From assembly GCA_041737835.1 (NCBI GenBank), contig JBGSQY010000024.1: a DNA stretch of 64,000 bases; one strand, given 5' to 3'. This document shows, piece by piece, positions 51,247 through 60,159 of the stretch. Origin of the DNA: Bythopirellula sp041737835 (GTDB taxonomy: Bacteria > Planctomycetota > Planctomycetia > Pirellulales > Lacipirellulaceae). The translations under genes and the position numbers were made by a program. The stretch's first letter is position 1, and each line of letters opens with the position of its first letter. The notes beneath the pieces were generated by a model that was not told where the DNA came from, ran no database searches, and worked only from the letters and a program-made list of their open reading frames with translations.

Positions 51247-51313
51247 AACCAGTTTGCAGCCGCCTGTGCGGTGCCGACTGGGAATAGCGTCTGCCGACGG
51301 GATTTTAAGAAAC

Positions 51314-52609
51314 ATGGAAAAGAGCAAAGTTGCCATTGTCGGCCTGGGAACCGTTGGCTCGGGCGTTGCCAAGATTCTGCTCGAATTCGGCGACCGCACC
51401 GCCCGCCACGCCGGCCGCACCCTGTGGTTGGAGAAAGCCGTCGTTCGCGATCTCAAAAAAGCTCGCAACTGCGACCTCCCCGACGGCATTCTCACCGACG
51501 ATTTAAACGAAGTGCTCGACGACCCCGAGATCGAAGTCGTCGCCCATTTGGTGGGGGGCATCGAACCGGCCCGCACGATCATGCTTCAACTGCTGGAACG
51601 CGGCAAAGACGTCGTCACGGCCAACAAAGCGTTGCTAGCGGAACATGGCCCCGAACTCTTCGATCGCGCCCGCGAGCTGGGCCGCTCGATAGCCTTTGAA
51701 GCCTCCGTGGCGGGTGGCATCCCCATCATCGCCAACATTGGCCAATGCCTGTCTGCAAATCAGATTGAATCCATGCAAGGGATTCTCAACGGCACGAGCA
51801 ACTTCATTCTCACGAAGATGCACGAAGATGGAGCCGCTTACGCCGAGGTACTGGCCGAGGCCCAAAAGCTTGGCTATGCCGAAGCCGATCCCACGATGGA
51901 CGTCGATGGCGCCGACGCGACCCAAAAGTTAGCCATCCTCGCACACCTTGCCTTTGGTGCCCGCGTCGATTGGCAAGACATCCCACGCTCGGGCATCGAT
52001 ACGCTCGACGTGGCCGACGTGCGTTACGCTCAAGAGATGGGCTACAAGATCAAGCTTCTCGCCGTAGCCAAACTCGTGGACGACGGTTTGGAACTACACG
52101 TTTCGCCCACGTTGGTGAAAGCTGGCACACCACTCGCCGAGGTGGGTGGCCCGTTCAATGCCATTCGCGTGGTGGGCGATGCCGTCGGGCCACTGCTCTT
52201 TTACGGTGCCGGCGCCGGCCAAATGCCAACAGCTTCTGCGGTCGTGGCCGACATGATCGACACCGCCGTGGGCCGCACCAAAATCACCTTCAAAACGCTG
52301 GAACTGTGGTCACGGCGCGAAGCCCGTGTGACACCCAACGATTACGCCCAAGCCAAAGGCCGCTTCTATTTGCGTGTGAACGTCGACGACCATCCCGGCG
52401 TGCTCGCCCAAATTACGACTGCCCTCGGCAAGCAAAAAGTTTCTATTTCGTCCGTGCTGCAACACGAAGCCGAACCCGGCAGCCAAGTCCTGCCACTCGT
52501 GATCATGACCCACGAAACCACCGCCGGTGCCGCCGCCAAAGCCTGCGAAGAAATCGCGGGACTAAGTTGTGTCAAAGGCGATTTGGTCCGCATGTGGGTC
52601 AGAGATTAG
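51314..52609 (+). CDS. hom: Homoserine dehydrogenase (monofunctional, ACT domain)
   Basis: A 431-residue enzyme reducing aspartate semialdehyde to homoserine. The Rossmann loop VAIVGLGTVGSGVAKIL is at the N-terminus; the catalytic region has NGTSNFILTKM, GYAEADPTMDVDGADATQKLAILA and PLLFYGAGAGQMPTASAVVADMID. An ACT domain follows (FYLRVNVDDHPGVLAQITTALG), as in Thr-inhibited monofunctional enzymes. The start at 51314 gives the Rossmann fold directly. It heads a run hom - (GxxExxY cassette) - apgM-like - lysC, all aspartate-pathway related; the cassette begins 2 nt after the hom stop. Confidence 0.95.
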   Translation: MEKSKVAIVGLGTVGSGVAKILLEFGDRTARHAGRTLWLEKAVVRDLKKARNCDLPDGILTDDLNEVLDDPEIEVVAHLVGGIEPARTIMLQLLERGKDVVTANKALLAEHGPELFDRARELGRSIAFEASVAGGIPIIANIGQCLSANQIESMQGILNGTSNFILTKMHEDGAAYAEVLAEAQKLGYAEADPTMDVDGADATQKLAILAHLAFGARVDWQDIPRSGIDTLDVADVRYAQEMGYKIKLLAVAKLVDDGLELHVSPTLVKAGTPLAEVGGPFNAIRVVGDAVGPLLFYGAGAGQMPTASAVVADMIDTAVGRTKITFKTLELWSRREARVTPNDYAQAKGRFYLRVNVDDHPGVLAQITTALGKQKVSISSVLQHEAEPGSQVLPLVIMTHETTAGAAAKACEEIAGLSCVKGDLVRMWVRD

Positions 52610-52610
52610 T

Positions 52611-53081
52611 TAACCACGAAGATACAAAGGACACAAAGACAGTTGAGTTGAAGTGAGTTCCTACGACCCCATAGCTGATGAGATAGAAAAAATTGCACAT
52701 GAAGTGATTCAGGGTGCATTTCGAGTTCACAAAGCCCTGGGGCCTGGGTTACTTGAATCGGTTTATGAATCATGCCTATGTCATGAGTTGGCTAAGTCTA
52801 ACTTAAAGTATGTAAGGCAAGCTGTACTACCAATTATCTACGACGATTTGGTGCTAGAATCTGGCTTACGTATCGATCTTTTGGTTGAGGATTGTGTGGT
52901 CATTGAACTGAAATCTTGTGAACAATTAATGCCACTGCACGAAGCGCAGTTATTGACCTATTTAAAACTATCGAAAAACCGTTTGGGACTTTTAATCAAT
53001 TTTAATGTTCGTCTACTCAAAGACGGTCTCAAAAGAATAGTAATTTAATCTTCCTTTGTGACCTTCGTGCCTTAGTGGTTA
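52611..53081. mobile_element. Inverted-repeat cassette 2 (CAC-RRAG arms) carrying a GxxExxY gene
   Basis: The arms 52611-52638 and the reverse complement of 53054-53081 match at 23 of 28 positions. They start TAACCAC and continue in CAC/RAAG units like cassette 1 and the two mini-elements. The cassette lies 1-2 bp after the hom stop and 8 bp before the apgM ATG. Its single gene is AT-rich compared with the flanks. Confidence 0.72.
52653..53048 (+). CDS. GxxExxY protein (PD-(D/E)xK nuclease fold)
   Basis: A 131-residue member of the same family as the gene at 5082-5456. The motif GLLESVYESCLCHEL is complete, and the nuclease-like core shows the aspartate of GLRIDLLVEDCV and the IELKS lysine. 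The GTG start at 52653 gives a plausible N-terminus; no good ribosome site is seen. Composition is markedly AT-rich. It is enclosed by inverted repeats and oriented with the operon. Activity on DNA is a family inference. Confidence 0.85.
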   Translation: MSSYDPIADEIEKIAHEVIQGAFRVHKALGPGLLESVYESCLCHELAKSNLKYVRQAVLPIIYDDLVLESGLRIDLLVEDCVVIELKSCEQLMPLHEAQLLTYLKLSKNRLGLLINFNVRLLKDGLKRIVI

Positions 53082-53089
53082 ATTAAATT

Positions 53090-54292
53090 ATGAAATACGC
53101 GATCATCATCCCCGACGGTGCTGCCGACGAGCCGCAAGCTTCGCTTGATGGCCAGACGCCGCTCGAAGCCGCCAAGACACCCGCCATGGATGCCGTCGTG
53201 GCGTCGGGCGTGATCGCGCGGGCTTGTCACACTCCCAAAGTCCTCCCCGCGGGCTCCGAAGTCGGCAACATGAGTCTCTTGGGCTACGACCCGCTCACCA
53301 ACTTCACGGGCCGTGCACCTATCGAAGCCGCTGCCCAAGGAATTGAGCTCTCGCCGGACGATTGGGCCATTCGCTGTAATCTTGTCACGGTCCAAGACCA
53401 GATCATGAAAAGCTTTACGGCCGGCCATATCACGACCGAAGAAGCGACCGAACTCTTGGCCACGGCTCAAGAAAAACTGGGCGGCAACGGTTTGGAGTTT
53501 GTTCCCGGCGTGAGCTATCGCAACCTGCTGATTTGGCGGGGCAAACAGCGTCCTGCCCCGTTCACGATGGAAATGCGAGCCACTCCGCCCCACGATCTCA
53601 CCGACAAATCGGTCCTCGACAATTTCCCCCGCGGCCCTGGCAGCACAGTCCTCAACGAATTGATGACCGAAACAATCGCGCTGTTCGCCGATCATCCGGT
53701 GAACAAACGCCGCCTTGCTGCGGGTAAGCCTCCTGCAACGAATGTCTGGCTCTGGGGCATCGGCAAGGCGCCCAAGTTGGCTCCGTTCACCGAAGCCTAT
53801 GGCCCACGTGGCGCAATGATCACCGCCGTCGACCTACTGCGTGGTTTGGCCGCTTTGGTCGGGTGGCAACGCATCGAAGTCCCCGGCGCCACCGGCTACA
53901 CCGACACCGATTACGCCGCCAAAGGCCGCTATGCGATCGACTCCCTCAAGGAAATCGATCTGATTTGCGTCCACGTCGAAGCCCCCGACGAATCGTCGCA
54001 CGAAGGGGACTGCGGCAAGAAAGTCAAATCGCTCGAAGAGATCGACACCCACGTCGTGGGCCCACTCGTCGACGCCTTGAAGTCCTACGGCGACTACCGC
54101 CTGATGATCTCCCCCGATCATCCCACGTACCTCAGCACCAAAACACACACCCACGGCAACGTCCCCGTCGCCATGGCCGGCACTGGCATCGAGGCCGACG
54201 AGTTCACCACCTACGGCGACACCAACGCCGCCCAATCCTCGCTCGCCTTCGACGAAGGCTGGCGCACAATGGGCTGGTTCATCAAAAAATAA
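53090..54292 (+). CDS. ApgM-type phosphoglycerate mutase-like protein, possible homoserine kinase analogue
   Basis: A 400-residue alkaline-phosphatase-superfamily protein of the archaeal-type cofactor-independent phosphoglycerate mutase family (COG3635). Metal and phosphate site residues appear in IIPDGAADEP, GSEVGNMSLLGYDP, HVEAPDESSHEGD and SPDHPTYLSTKTHTHG. Members clustered with hom and lysC have been proposed as functional analogues of homoserine kinase, and here the gene sits directly between hom and lysC with no thrB in view. Glycolytic mutase activity is the alternative. Its TAA stop overlaps the left arm of the empty element at 54290. Confidence 0.85.
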   Translation: MKYAIIIPDGAADEPQASLDGQTPLEAAKTPAMDAVVASGVIARACHTPKVLPAGSEVGNMSLLGYDPLTNFTGRAPIEAAAQGIELSPDDWAIRCNLVTVQDQIMKSFTAGHITTEEATELLATAQEKLGGNGLEFVPGVSYRNLLIWRGKQRPAPFTMEMRATPPHDLTDKSVLDNFPRGPGSTVLNELMTETIALFADHPVNKRRLAAGKPPATNVWLWGIGKAPKLAPFTEAYGPRGAMITAVDLLRGLAALVGWQRIEVPGATGYTDTDYAAKGRYAIDSLKEIDLICVHVEAPDESSHEGDCGKKVKSLEEIDTHVVGPLVDALKSYGDYRLMISPDHPTYLSTKTHTHGNVPVAMAGTGIEADEFTTYGDTNAAQSSLAFDEGWRTMGWFIKK

Positions 54293-54383
54293 CCACAAAG
54301 ACACAATGATCACAAAGTAGAGATTTCAGATTTTGATAATTTGCAGTTAATTCTTCTTCGTGCGCTTTGTGCCTTCGTGGTAA
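54290..54383. mobile_element. Empty mini-element with CAC-RRAG inverted repeats
   Basis: The arms 54290-54317 and the reverse complement of 54356-54383 match at 21 of 28 positions, with 38 bp between and no gene. The arm sequence is of the same family as the two GxxExxY cassettes. The first three bases form the TAA stop of the apgM-like gene; the right end is 41 nt before lysC. It resembles a non-autonomous (MITE-like) derivative. Confidence 0.65.
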
Positions 54384-54424
54384 CAAACATTCTCCACTCC
54401 GTATTACACAATCCGAAATCAAAC

Positions 54425-56203
54425 ATGGGCATCATCGTTCAAAAATTTGGCGGCACCAGCGTTGGCACACCTGAAAAAATCATGGCTGCCGCGCGCAAGG
54501 CCATCCGCTCCCAGCAGCAAGGTCATCAAGTCGTGATGGTCGTGAGTGCCATGGGCAAGAACACCGACGTGCTTGTCGATCTTGCCGGGCAAATCTCCAC
54601 GAATCCCTCGGCGCGTGAAATGGACATGCTCCTTTCCACCGGCGAGCAAGTGAGCGTGGCACTCATGGCGATGGCAATTCATGAACTCGGCAGCAAGGCC
54701 GTGAGCCTTACCGGTGGGCAAATCGGCATCAAGACCGACAGCTCGCACACCAAGGCTCGCATTCAGTCGATCTCCACCGACCGCATGCGTAAGCATCTCG
54801 ATGACGGCAACATCGTTATCGCCGCGGGATTCCAGGGCATCGACGATGATTACAACATCACCACTCTCGGCCGCGGTGGGAGCGACACAACCGCCGTGGC
54901 CCTTGCCGCCGTGCTGAAGGCCGACGCTTGCCAGATTTACACCGACGTCGACGGCGTGTTCACGACCGATCCGCGCATCGTCGCCGAAGCCCGCAAGATG
55001 GATCAAGTCAGCCACGATGAAATACTGGAACTCGCCAGCCTTGGTGCCGGCGTCATGCACAGCCGTTCCATCGAATTCGGCAAGAAATTCGGCGTGCCGA
55101 TTCACGTCTGCAACAGCGCGAGCTTCAGCGACGAGCCCGGCACAATCATCGGCCTGCATCCCGAAAGTTTGGATCGTCCGGTGAGCGGTGCGGCTCTCAC
55201 CAAGAATGAGGCTTGGATCACCATCAGCAACGTTCCCGATCAGCCGGGCACGATGGATATGGTCTTCTCGCTGATCGGCAAAGTGAACGTTGCGGTCGAC
55301 ATGATCGTGCAGAACGTCGGCGAAGGGGGCAAAGCCGAGATTTCCTTCACCGTGCTCGAAACCGATTTGCCCGCCACATTGAAAGCCGTAGAACAGGCCG
55401 CCAAAGAATTGGGAGCGGAAGTCACCCATCAAGCCGATGTGTCAAAGGTTTCCATCGTTGGCCTCGGCATGGCCACACAAACGGGCGTGGCCGACCGCAT
55501 GTTCCGCGCCTTGGCCGACGAGAAGGTCAACATCCTGGCGATCACCACCAGCCAAATCAAAATCTCGGCCCTCGTGAAACGCGAACAAGCGATGCAAGCC
55601 TTGCGGGCCGTGCATAGCGAATTCGAACTTGAAAAGACCCCCAAGGATCGCGCGGCCTTCGGCGACAAACCGTCGACCACGGGCCAGCAAAACGCCATCG
55701 ACATCGTGGCTCGCCTGCAACGGATGGAAGACCTCACCATCGAAAGCGTTCAACTCGACGAATCGCAAGGTCGCATCACGATATCACAAGTCCCCGACAA
55801 GCCCGGCATCGCCGCGGAAGTTTTTGAAGCGGTCGCCGCCGAAGACATCATGGTCGACATGATCGTGCAAGGCACGGGCCGCGATGGTCAAGCGAATTTG
55901 AGCTTCACCGTGCCCAGCCAGTCGGTGGCAGCAGCATCGGAGGTCGTCACCAAAATCGCCGACCAACTCGAATGCGGGCCGGTCACCACCGCTTCACAAA
56001 TCGCGATTCTGTCGGTCTTCGGCATCGGCATCCGCACGCACACGGGAGTGGGAGTTCGCACCTTCCAGGCACTCTCCAAGGCGGGGATCAACGTCGAAAT
56101 GGTCGGCACCAGCGAAATGCGCGTCAACATAGTCGTCGCCGCCGACAAGGGTGAAGATGGCCTCAAAGCCCTCCAAACCGCCTTCGCCGACGTACTGGGT
56201 TAG
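54425..56203 (+). CDS. lysC: Aspartate kinase with four ACT domains
   Basis: A 592-residue aspartokinase. The amino-acid-kinase domain (1-250) has VQKFGGTSVGTPEKI, LSTGEQVSVALMA, TLGRGGSDTTAVALAA and TDVDGVFTTDPRI. Four ACT modules follow, starting at about 258, 339, 438 and 522 (WITISNVPDQPGTMDMVF, VSIVGLGMATQTGVADRMF, ITISQVPDKPGIAAEVF, ILSVFGIGIRTHTGVGVRTF): a duplicated pair instead of the usual two. Similar four-ACT kinases occur in cyanobacteria and show concerted Lys/Thr inhibition. The ATG at 54425 is the family start. It belongs to the hom-apgM-lysC group. Confidence 0.95.
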   Translation: MGIIVQKFGGTSVGTPEKIMAAARKAIRSQQQGHQVVMVVSAMGKNTDVLVDLAGQISTNPSAREMDMLLSTGEQVSVALMAMAIHELGSKAVSLTGGQIGIKTDSSHTKARIQSISTDRMRKHLDDGNIVIAAGFQGIDDDYNITTLGRGGSDTTAVALAAVLKADACQIYTDVDGVFTTDPRIVAEARKMDQVSHDEILELASLGAGVMHSRSIEFGKKFGVPIHVCNSASFSDEPGTIIGLHPESLDRPVSGAALTKNEAWITISNVPDQPGTMDMVFSLIGKVNVAVDMIVQNVGEGGKAEISFTVLETDLPATLKAVEQAAKELGAEVTHQADVSKVSIVGLGMATQTGVADRMFRALADEKVNILAITTSQIKISALVKREQAMQALRAVHSEFELEKTPKDRAAFGDKPSTTGQQNAIDIVARLQRMEDLTIESVQLDESQGRITISQVPDKPGIAAEVFEAVAAEDIMVDMIVQGTGRDGQANLSFTVPSQSVAAASEVVTKIADQLECGPVTTASQIAILSVFGIGIRTHTGVGVRTFQALSKAGINVEMVGTSEMRVNIVVAADKGEDGLKALQTAFADVLG

Positions 56204-56262
56204 CAATACGATTCCGTGTTAGCCGCGACGAGTTGCGAAGCAACGCAGAGCGCGCCTACACA

Positions 56263-56676
56263 TTACTGACCACCACTATTCGAGATATCCGTCAGAACAT
56301 CCTCGGCCACGTAGATTGGCAGCGGCGGATCGCAACTCACCGCCACGGCAATCGCGTCACTCGGTCGGGAATCGATCTCGATGAGTTCCCCATCCTGCCT
56401 CACGCGGAGCTGCGCGTAGTAGGTGTGATCCTTGAGCTCGTTGATGATCACATCCTGAAATTCCCCGCCCATACTCTCGACGGTGTTCACCACCAAATCA
56501 TGGGTCAGCGGCCGCGGGGCTTCGATGCCATTCACGCGACGGTTGATGCTCATCGCCTCGAACATGCCGATCAAAATCGGGAAGGTGCGAGTCCCTTCAA
56601 TCTCACGCAGCCAGATCACCTGCTCAGCGGTGACCTCGCTGATAATGATTCGCGACAATTCCATGGCGACTGGCAT
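56263..56676 (-). CDS. Bifunctional nuclease family (DUF151) protein
   Basis: A 137-residue protein with the DUF151 pattern: IWLREIEGTRTFPILIGMFEAMSINRR, RPLTHDLVVNTVESMGGEFQDVII and IDSRPSDAIAVAVSCDPPLPIYVAEDVL. Homologues in plants and Mycobacterium have RNase and DNase activity. A promoter (CTGGCA, 17 nt, TATAAT) lies upstream. It is convergent with lysC. Confidence 0.9.
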   Translation of the reverse strand: MPVAMELSRIIISEVTAEQVIWLREIEGTRTFPILIGMFEAMSINRRVNGIEAPRPLTHDLVVNTVESMGGEFQDVIINELKDHTYYAQLRVRQDGELIEIDSRPSDAIAVAVSCDPPLPIYVAEDVLTDISNSGGQ

Positions 56677-56721
56677 CGGTCAACTCCAACGAAAAACTTC
56701 GTGGTTAATAGTCCTGCTTAA

Positions 56722-56750
56722 ATTATAAGGCTCACGGCACTCCATGCCAG
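56722..56750 (-). promoter_or_regulatory. Predicted sigma-70 type promoter of the DUF151 gene
   Basis: On the minus strand CTGGCA, 17-nt spacer, then a consensus TATAAT at 56722-56727. It is about 46 nt upstream of the ATG at 56676 and downstream of the valS stop. Confidence 0.6.
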
Positions 56751-56775
56751 AGTTGCGTGCAAATCGTGTGACTTC

Positions 56776-59700
56776 TCACGCCAACTTCGCCAGCGCGGCT
56801 TCCACCGACTCAAGTTGCTCGCGTACTTCCGTCAATTTGCTCCGCTGCTCGTCGACGACGTTCGCCGGGGCACGGCTCACAAAATTCTCGTTCGAGAGCT
56901 TCGCGTTGAGCGAATCCACGAACTTCGCCAGATTGTCGCGTTCCTTTTCCAACCGGGTCCGTTCCGCCGTCACGTCGAAAAACGCGCTAATATCGACGTG
57001 GACTTCCATGCCTTCGAGCGGCTTACTGGCCACGCGTTCCGGCGGAGTCACGTCGGCACCCCAGGCGGTCGCCGCGGCGTGCGCCATCGAAAGAAAGTAG
57101 GGCTCCATCGGTTTCAAGAGTTTTACCGTCTCGGCATCGCACTTTACCGAAAACTGAATCGGCTCGCGCGGCGGGATATTTTTCTCCTGGCGGATGTTCC
57201 GCACGGCCCCCATCACGGTCTGGAATTTCGCAAACTGCGCCTCGATCGTTTTGTCGATCCACTGCGCATCCGCTTCAGGCCACTCCGCAACGCAAATACT
57301 CTCCGCGGGGCGGTCCTGCTTCAGCAGGCCGCGATTCGGCGCCGCCTGATTCAACAGATGCCAAACTTCCTCAGTCAAAAACGGCGTCATCGGATGCAAC
57401 AACCGCAACAACGTATCCAGCGCGTGAGCCAGCACCCGCTGCGCGACGGCACGTTGCTCAAGAACGGCAAACCGCGCCTTCGTCATTTCCACATAGAAGC
57501 TGCAGAACTCATCCCAAGCAAAGCCATACAGCGAACGCGCCGCATCGGCAAAACGATATTCCCCGAGCGCCTTCGTCACTTCGTCGGTCACCGTCGCGAG
57601 CCGCGATAACAGCCAGCGATCTTCGAGTAATAAATCTCCGGGCGCTGACGCTGACGGCTCGCCGCCTTCTAGATTCATCAACGCGAACCGCGAGGCGTTC
57701 CACAACTTGTTGCAGAAGTTGCGACCCAACTCAAACCGTTCGCTCACCACCGCCCCGCGCGGCAGCTTTTGATCGTCTTCGGTGCCGTGCGATTGCGACC
57801 ACTGCGTGCCGAACGGCCGGTGGCATTTGTCGCACTCGATCCGCGGCAACGTGCGGTTCTTTTTCGTTTGGGCAATCAACGACTGGCAATGCGGGCATTC
57901 AAACTCCACCGGCATGCGGACGTCTTGCGTCTCGGTCGTCAGATACGCCAGCCCAAACCGCAGCGAATCGGCCCCGAACTTTTCGATCACGTCCAAGGGA
58001 TCGACGCCGTTCCCCTTCGACTTCGACATCGTTTCGCCGAAACCATCGAGAATCTTCGGATGAATGAAGACCTCGGGAAAGGGCACTTCACCCATGTTGT
58101 AAAGACCAGCCAGCACCATCCGCGCGACCCACAGCGTGATAATATCACGCGAAGTGATCAGCGTGCTCGTGGGATAAAACTTCGCAAGCTCCGGTGTTTG
58201 TTCCGGCCAGCCAAGCGTCGAGTGCGGCCATAAGGCGGACGAGAACCAGGTGTCGAGAACTTCGTCATCTTTCTCTAATGACCTAATTACATCGGCAAGA
58301 TTATTCGTCGCCTCTGTTGCTGCTGGAAAGCTTGGCAAAAGCACACCATAAGTTGGTCCCGCATTAAAGTCAGTTGTGAATTTCTTAATTCCATCAAAGA
58401 ACTGATCTACGCGATTCGAATGCGTGCAAATGCGGATGTCGGACTTGCTCCCAAAGTTGAGACCTTCTTGAACTTGGATGAAATATTCGTCGGGGTTGAA
58501 TCCCGCTGCAATGCATGCCTTTTCAAGTAATTTAGCTGCTTCTTGTTTATCATTTTTCCAGTTATCTACATCATCAATGGCAACCAGTGCATGCCACACT
58601 GGTATCCGATGTCCCCACCAAAGTTGTCGACCCACTGGCCAATCGCGTTTTTCACTGAGCCAATCCAGATACGTTTTCTTGTAACGCTCGGGAATAATCT
58701 TTACACGCCCGTCCGATACTGCGTCCATCGCCGATTGCGCGAGCTCGTCCATCTTCACGAACCACTGATCGGCCAGATACGGCTCGATCGGCGTCTTGCT
58801 ACGATCGCTGTGGGCTAGATCGATGTCACGATCTTCGATTTCCACACAAAGCTCGGCTGCTTCCATGTCGGCAACCACTGCCTCGCGGGCTTTCTTCATC
58901 GTCAGGCCGCGATACTTCTCCGGCACGCTGTCGTTGAGCGAGCCGTCGGTGTTCATAATGTTGCGTATATCGATCGACTGATTGCGTTGCCACACCTGGT
59001 AGTCGTTCTCGTCGTGTGCGGGGGTGATCTTCACACAGCCTGAACCCAGTTCCGGCTTCGCCCATTCGTCGGCGATGAGCGGAATCTTGCGACCTGTAAG
59101 CGGTAGCTCCAACATCACGCCGCGTTTGGCCATGTCGCGAAGTTTTTCGAGTTGCGGCAGCATCTTCGTGCGGCGTTCCAAAAGCAGCGTCGCTTGCTCT
59201 TCGAGTTCCCCTTTTTCCTTCGCGCTGGCAGCGATAATCTTTTCGCGCAGTTCGGCACTCACTTTGTCGAAAGCCTTCGCCGGATCGGGATGCACCGCCA
59301 CGGCCGTATCGCCGAGCATTGTCTCGGGTCGCGTGGTGGCAATCGTCACATGCGTTGGTTCCCCCGGCCGAGGATCAATGACCGGATAATTAAAGTGCCA
59401 GAAGTGGCCCTTGGTGGCTTCGTGGAAGACTTCGTCGTCGCTCACCGCGGTTTGCAGGAATGTGTCCCAATTCACCAACCGCTTGCCACGATAGATTTTG
59501 TTGTCGGCGAACAACTTGAAGAACGTCTCGCGCACCGCGCGGGCGCATTGATCGTCGAGCGTGAACCGCAGCCGTTCCCAGTCGCAACTCGCGCCCAGTT
59601 GTTTCAGCTGCGAAAGGATCCGCTGCTCGTATTGTTTCTTCCAATCCCAAATCCGCTCGACGAGCTTCTCGCGACCCAGATCGTGCCGCGTGAGTTTTTC

Positions 59701-60024
59701 CTCTTCAAACAACCGGCGTTCCACCACGGCCTGCGTGGCGATCCCCGCGTGATCGGTCCCCGGCATCCACAGCACGTTGTAGCCCTGCATCCGCTTCATG
59801 CGGCACAAAATATCTTGCAGCGTGTTGTTGAGCGCGTGCCCCAAATGCAAGGCCCCCGTCACATTCGGCGGCGGGATCACCACGCAATAGGGCGGCCGTG
59901 GATCGTCAGCCACGGCATGAAAATAGCCTTGGCTTTCCCAATAGGGATACCACTTGGCTTGAGCCGCAGAGTGATCGTACTGGGCGGGAAGTTCAGACAA
60001 CGAGGGGGGATTCGGATTCGACAT
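56776..60024 (-). CDS. valS: Valyl-tRNA synthetase with two insertions
   Basis: A 1082-residue class I synthetase, longer than the usual 880-950. The HIGH motif is in PPPNVTGALHLGHALNNT, editing landmarks TRPETMLGDTAVAVHPDP, and KMSKS in GETMSKSKGNGVDPLDV. A C-terminal coiled coil (RTRLEKERDNLAKFVDSLNAKL) is typical. Two oddities stand out. Residues about 468-595, between IPVWHA and DDEVLDTWFSSALWP, contain a larger segment encoded by clearly AT-richer DNA (58240-58620). Residues 705-748 carry a zinc ribbon (CPHC and CDKC) after KMSKS. A palindromic repeat adds GGEPSASAPG near residue 790. ATG at 60024 is preferred to an upstream GTG. Confidence 0.93.
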   Translation of the reverse strand: MSNPNPPSLSELPAQYDHSAAQAKWYPYWESQGYFHAVADDPRPPYCVVIPPPNVTGALHLGHALNNTLQDILCRMKRMQGYNVLWMPGTDHAGIATQAVVERRLFEEEKLTRHDLGREKLVERIWDWKKQYEQRILSQLKQLGASCDWERLRFTLDDQCARAVRETFFKLFADNKIYRGKRLVNWDTFLQTAVSDDEVFHEATKGHFWHFNYPVIDPRPGEPTHVTIATTRPETMLGDTAVAVHPDPAKAFDKVSAELREKIIAASAKEKGELEEQATLLLERRTKMLPQLEKLRDMAKRGVMLELPLTGRKIPLIADEWAKPELGSGCVKITPAHDENDYQVWQRNQSIDIRNIMNTDGSLNDSVPEKYRGLTMKKAREAVVADMEAAELCVEIEDRDIDLAHSDRSKTPIEPYLADQWFVKMDELAQSAMDAVSDGRVKIIPERYKKTYLDWLSEKRDWPVGRQLWWGHRIPVWHALVAIDDVDNWKNDKQEAAKLLEKACIAAGFNPDEYFIQVQEGLNFGSKSDIRICTHSNRVDQFFDGIKKFTTDFNAGPTYGVLLPSFPAATEATNNLADVIRSLEKDDEVLDTWFSSALWPHSTLGWPEQTPELAKFYPTSTLITSRDIITLWVARMVLAGLYNMGEVPFPEVFIHPKILDGFGETMSKSKGNGVDPLDVIEKFGADSLRFGLAYLTTETQDVRMPVEFECPHCQSLIAQTKKNRTLPRIECDKCHRPFGTQWSQSHGTEDDQKLPRGAVVSERFELGRNFCNKLWNASRFALMNLEGGEPSASAPGDLLLEDRWLLSRLATVTDEVTKALGEYRFADAARSLYGFAWDEFCSFYVEMTKARFAVLEQRAVAQRVLAHALDTLLRLLHPMTPFLTEEVWHLLNQAAPNRGLLKQDRPAESICVAEWPEADAQWIDKTIEAQFAKFQTVMGAVRNIRQEKNIPPREPIQFSVKCDAETVKLLKPMEPYFLSMAHAAATAWGADVTPPERVASKPLEGMEVHVDISAFFDVTAERTRLEKERDNLAKFVDSLNAKLSNENFVSRAPANVVDEQRSKLTEVREQLESVEAALAKLA
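57636..57666. repeat. In-frame palindromic repeat in valS
   Basis: On the minus strand it reads GGCGGCGAGCCGTCAGCG, then TCAGCG, then CCCGGAG. It is the cimA repeat (34302-34325) with one extra 6-bp unit, giving GEPSASAPG in ValS instead of GEPSAPG. Confidence 0.65.
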
Positions 60025-60159
60025 CAGAGGCTTAGACACAATCGAGAAAACAACGGTTCAGCGCAACAAAAAGGCCATTGTCCCATCACTTTCGCAGCGA
60101 GACAATGGCCTATTTCCGTTGGCAATCTATGCAATTCCCTCGCTTGCATCCAAGGATAT

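Noticed and set aside
48433..51582. Longer leuS reading frame of 1049 codons
   Set aside because: The upstream extension is antisense to hom; family start MPRYNP is at 51075.
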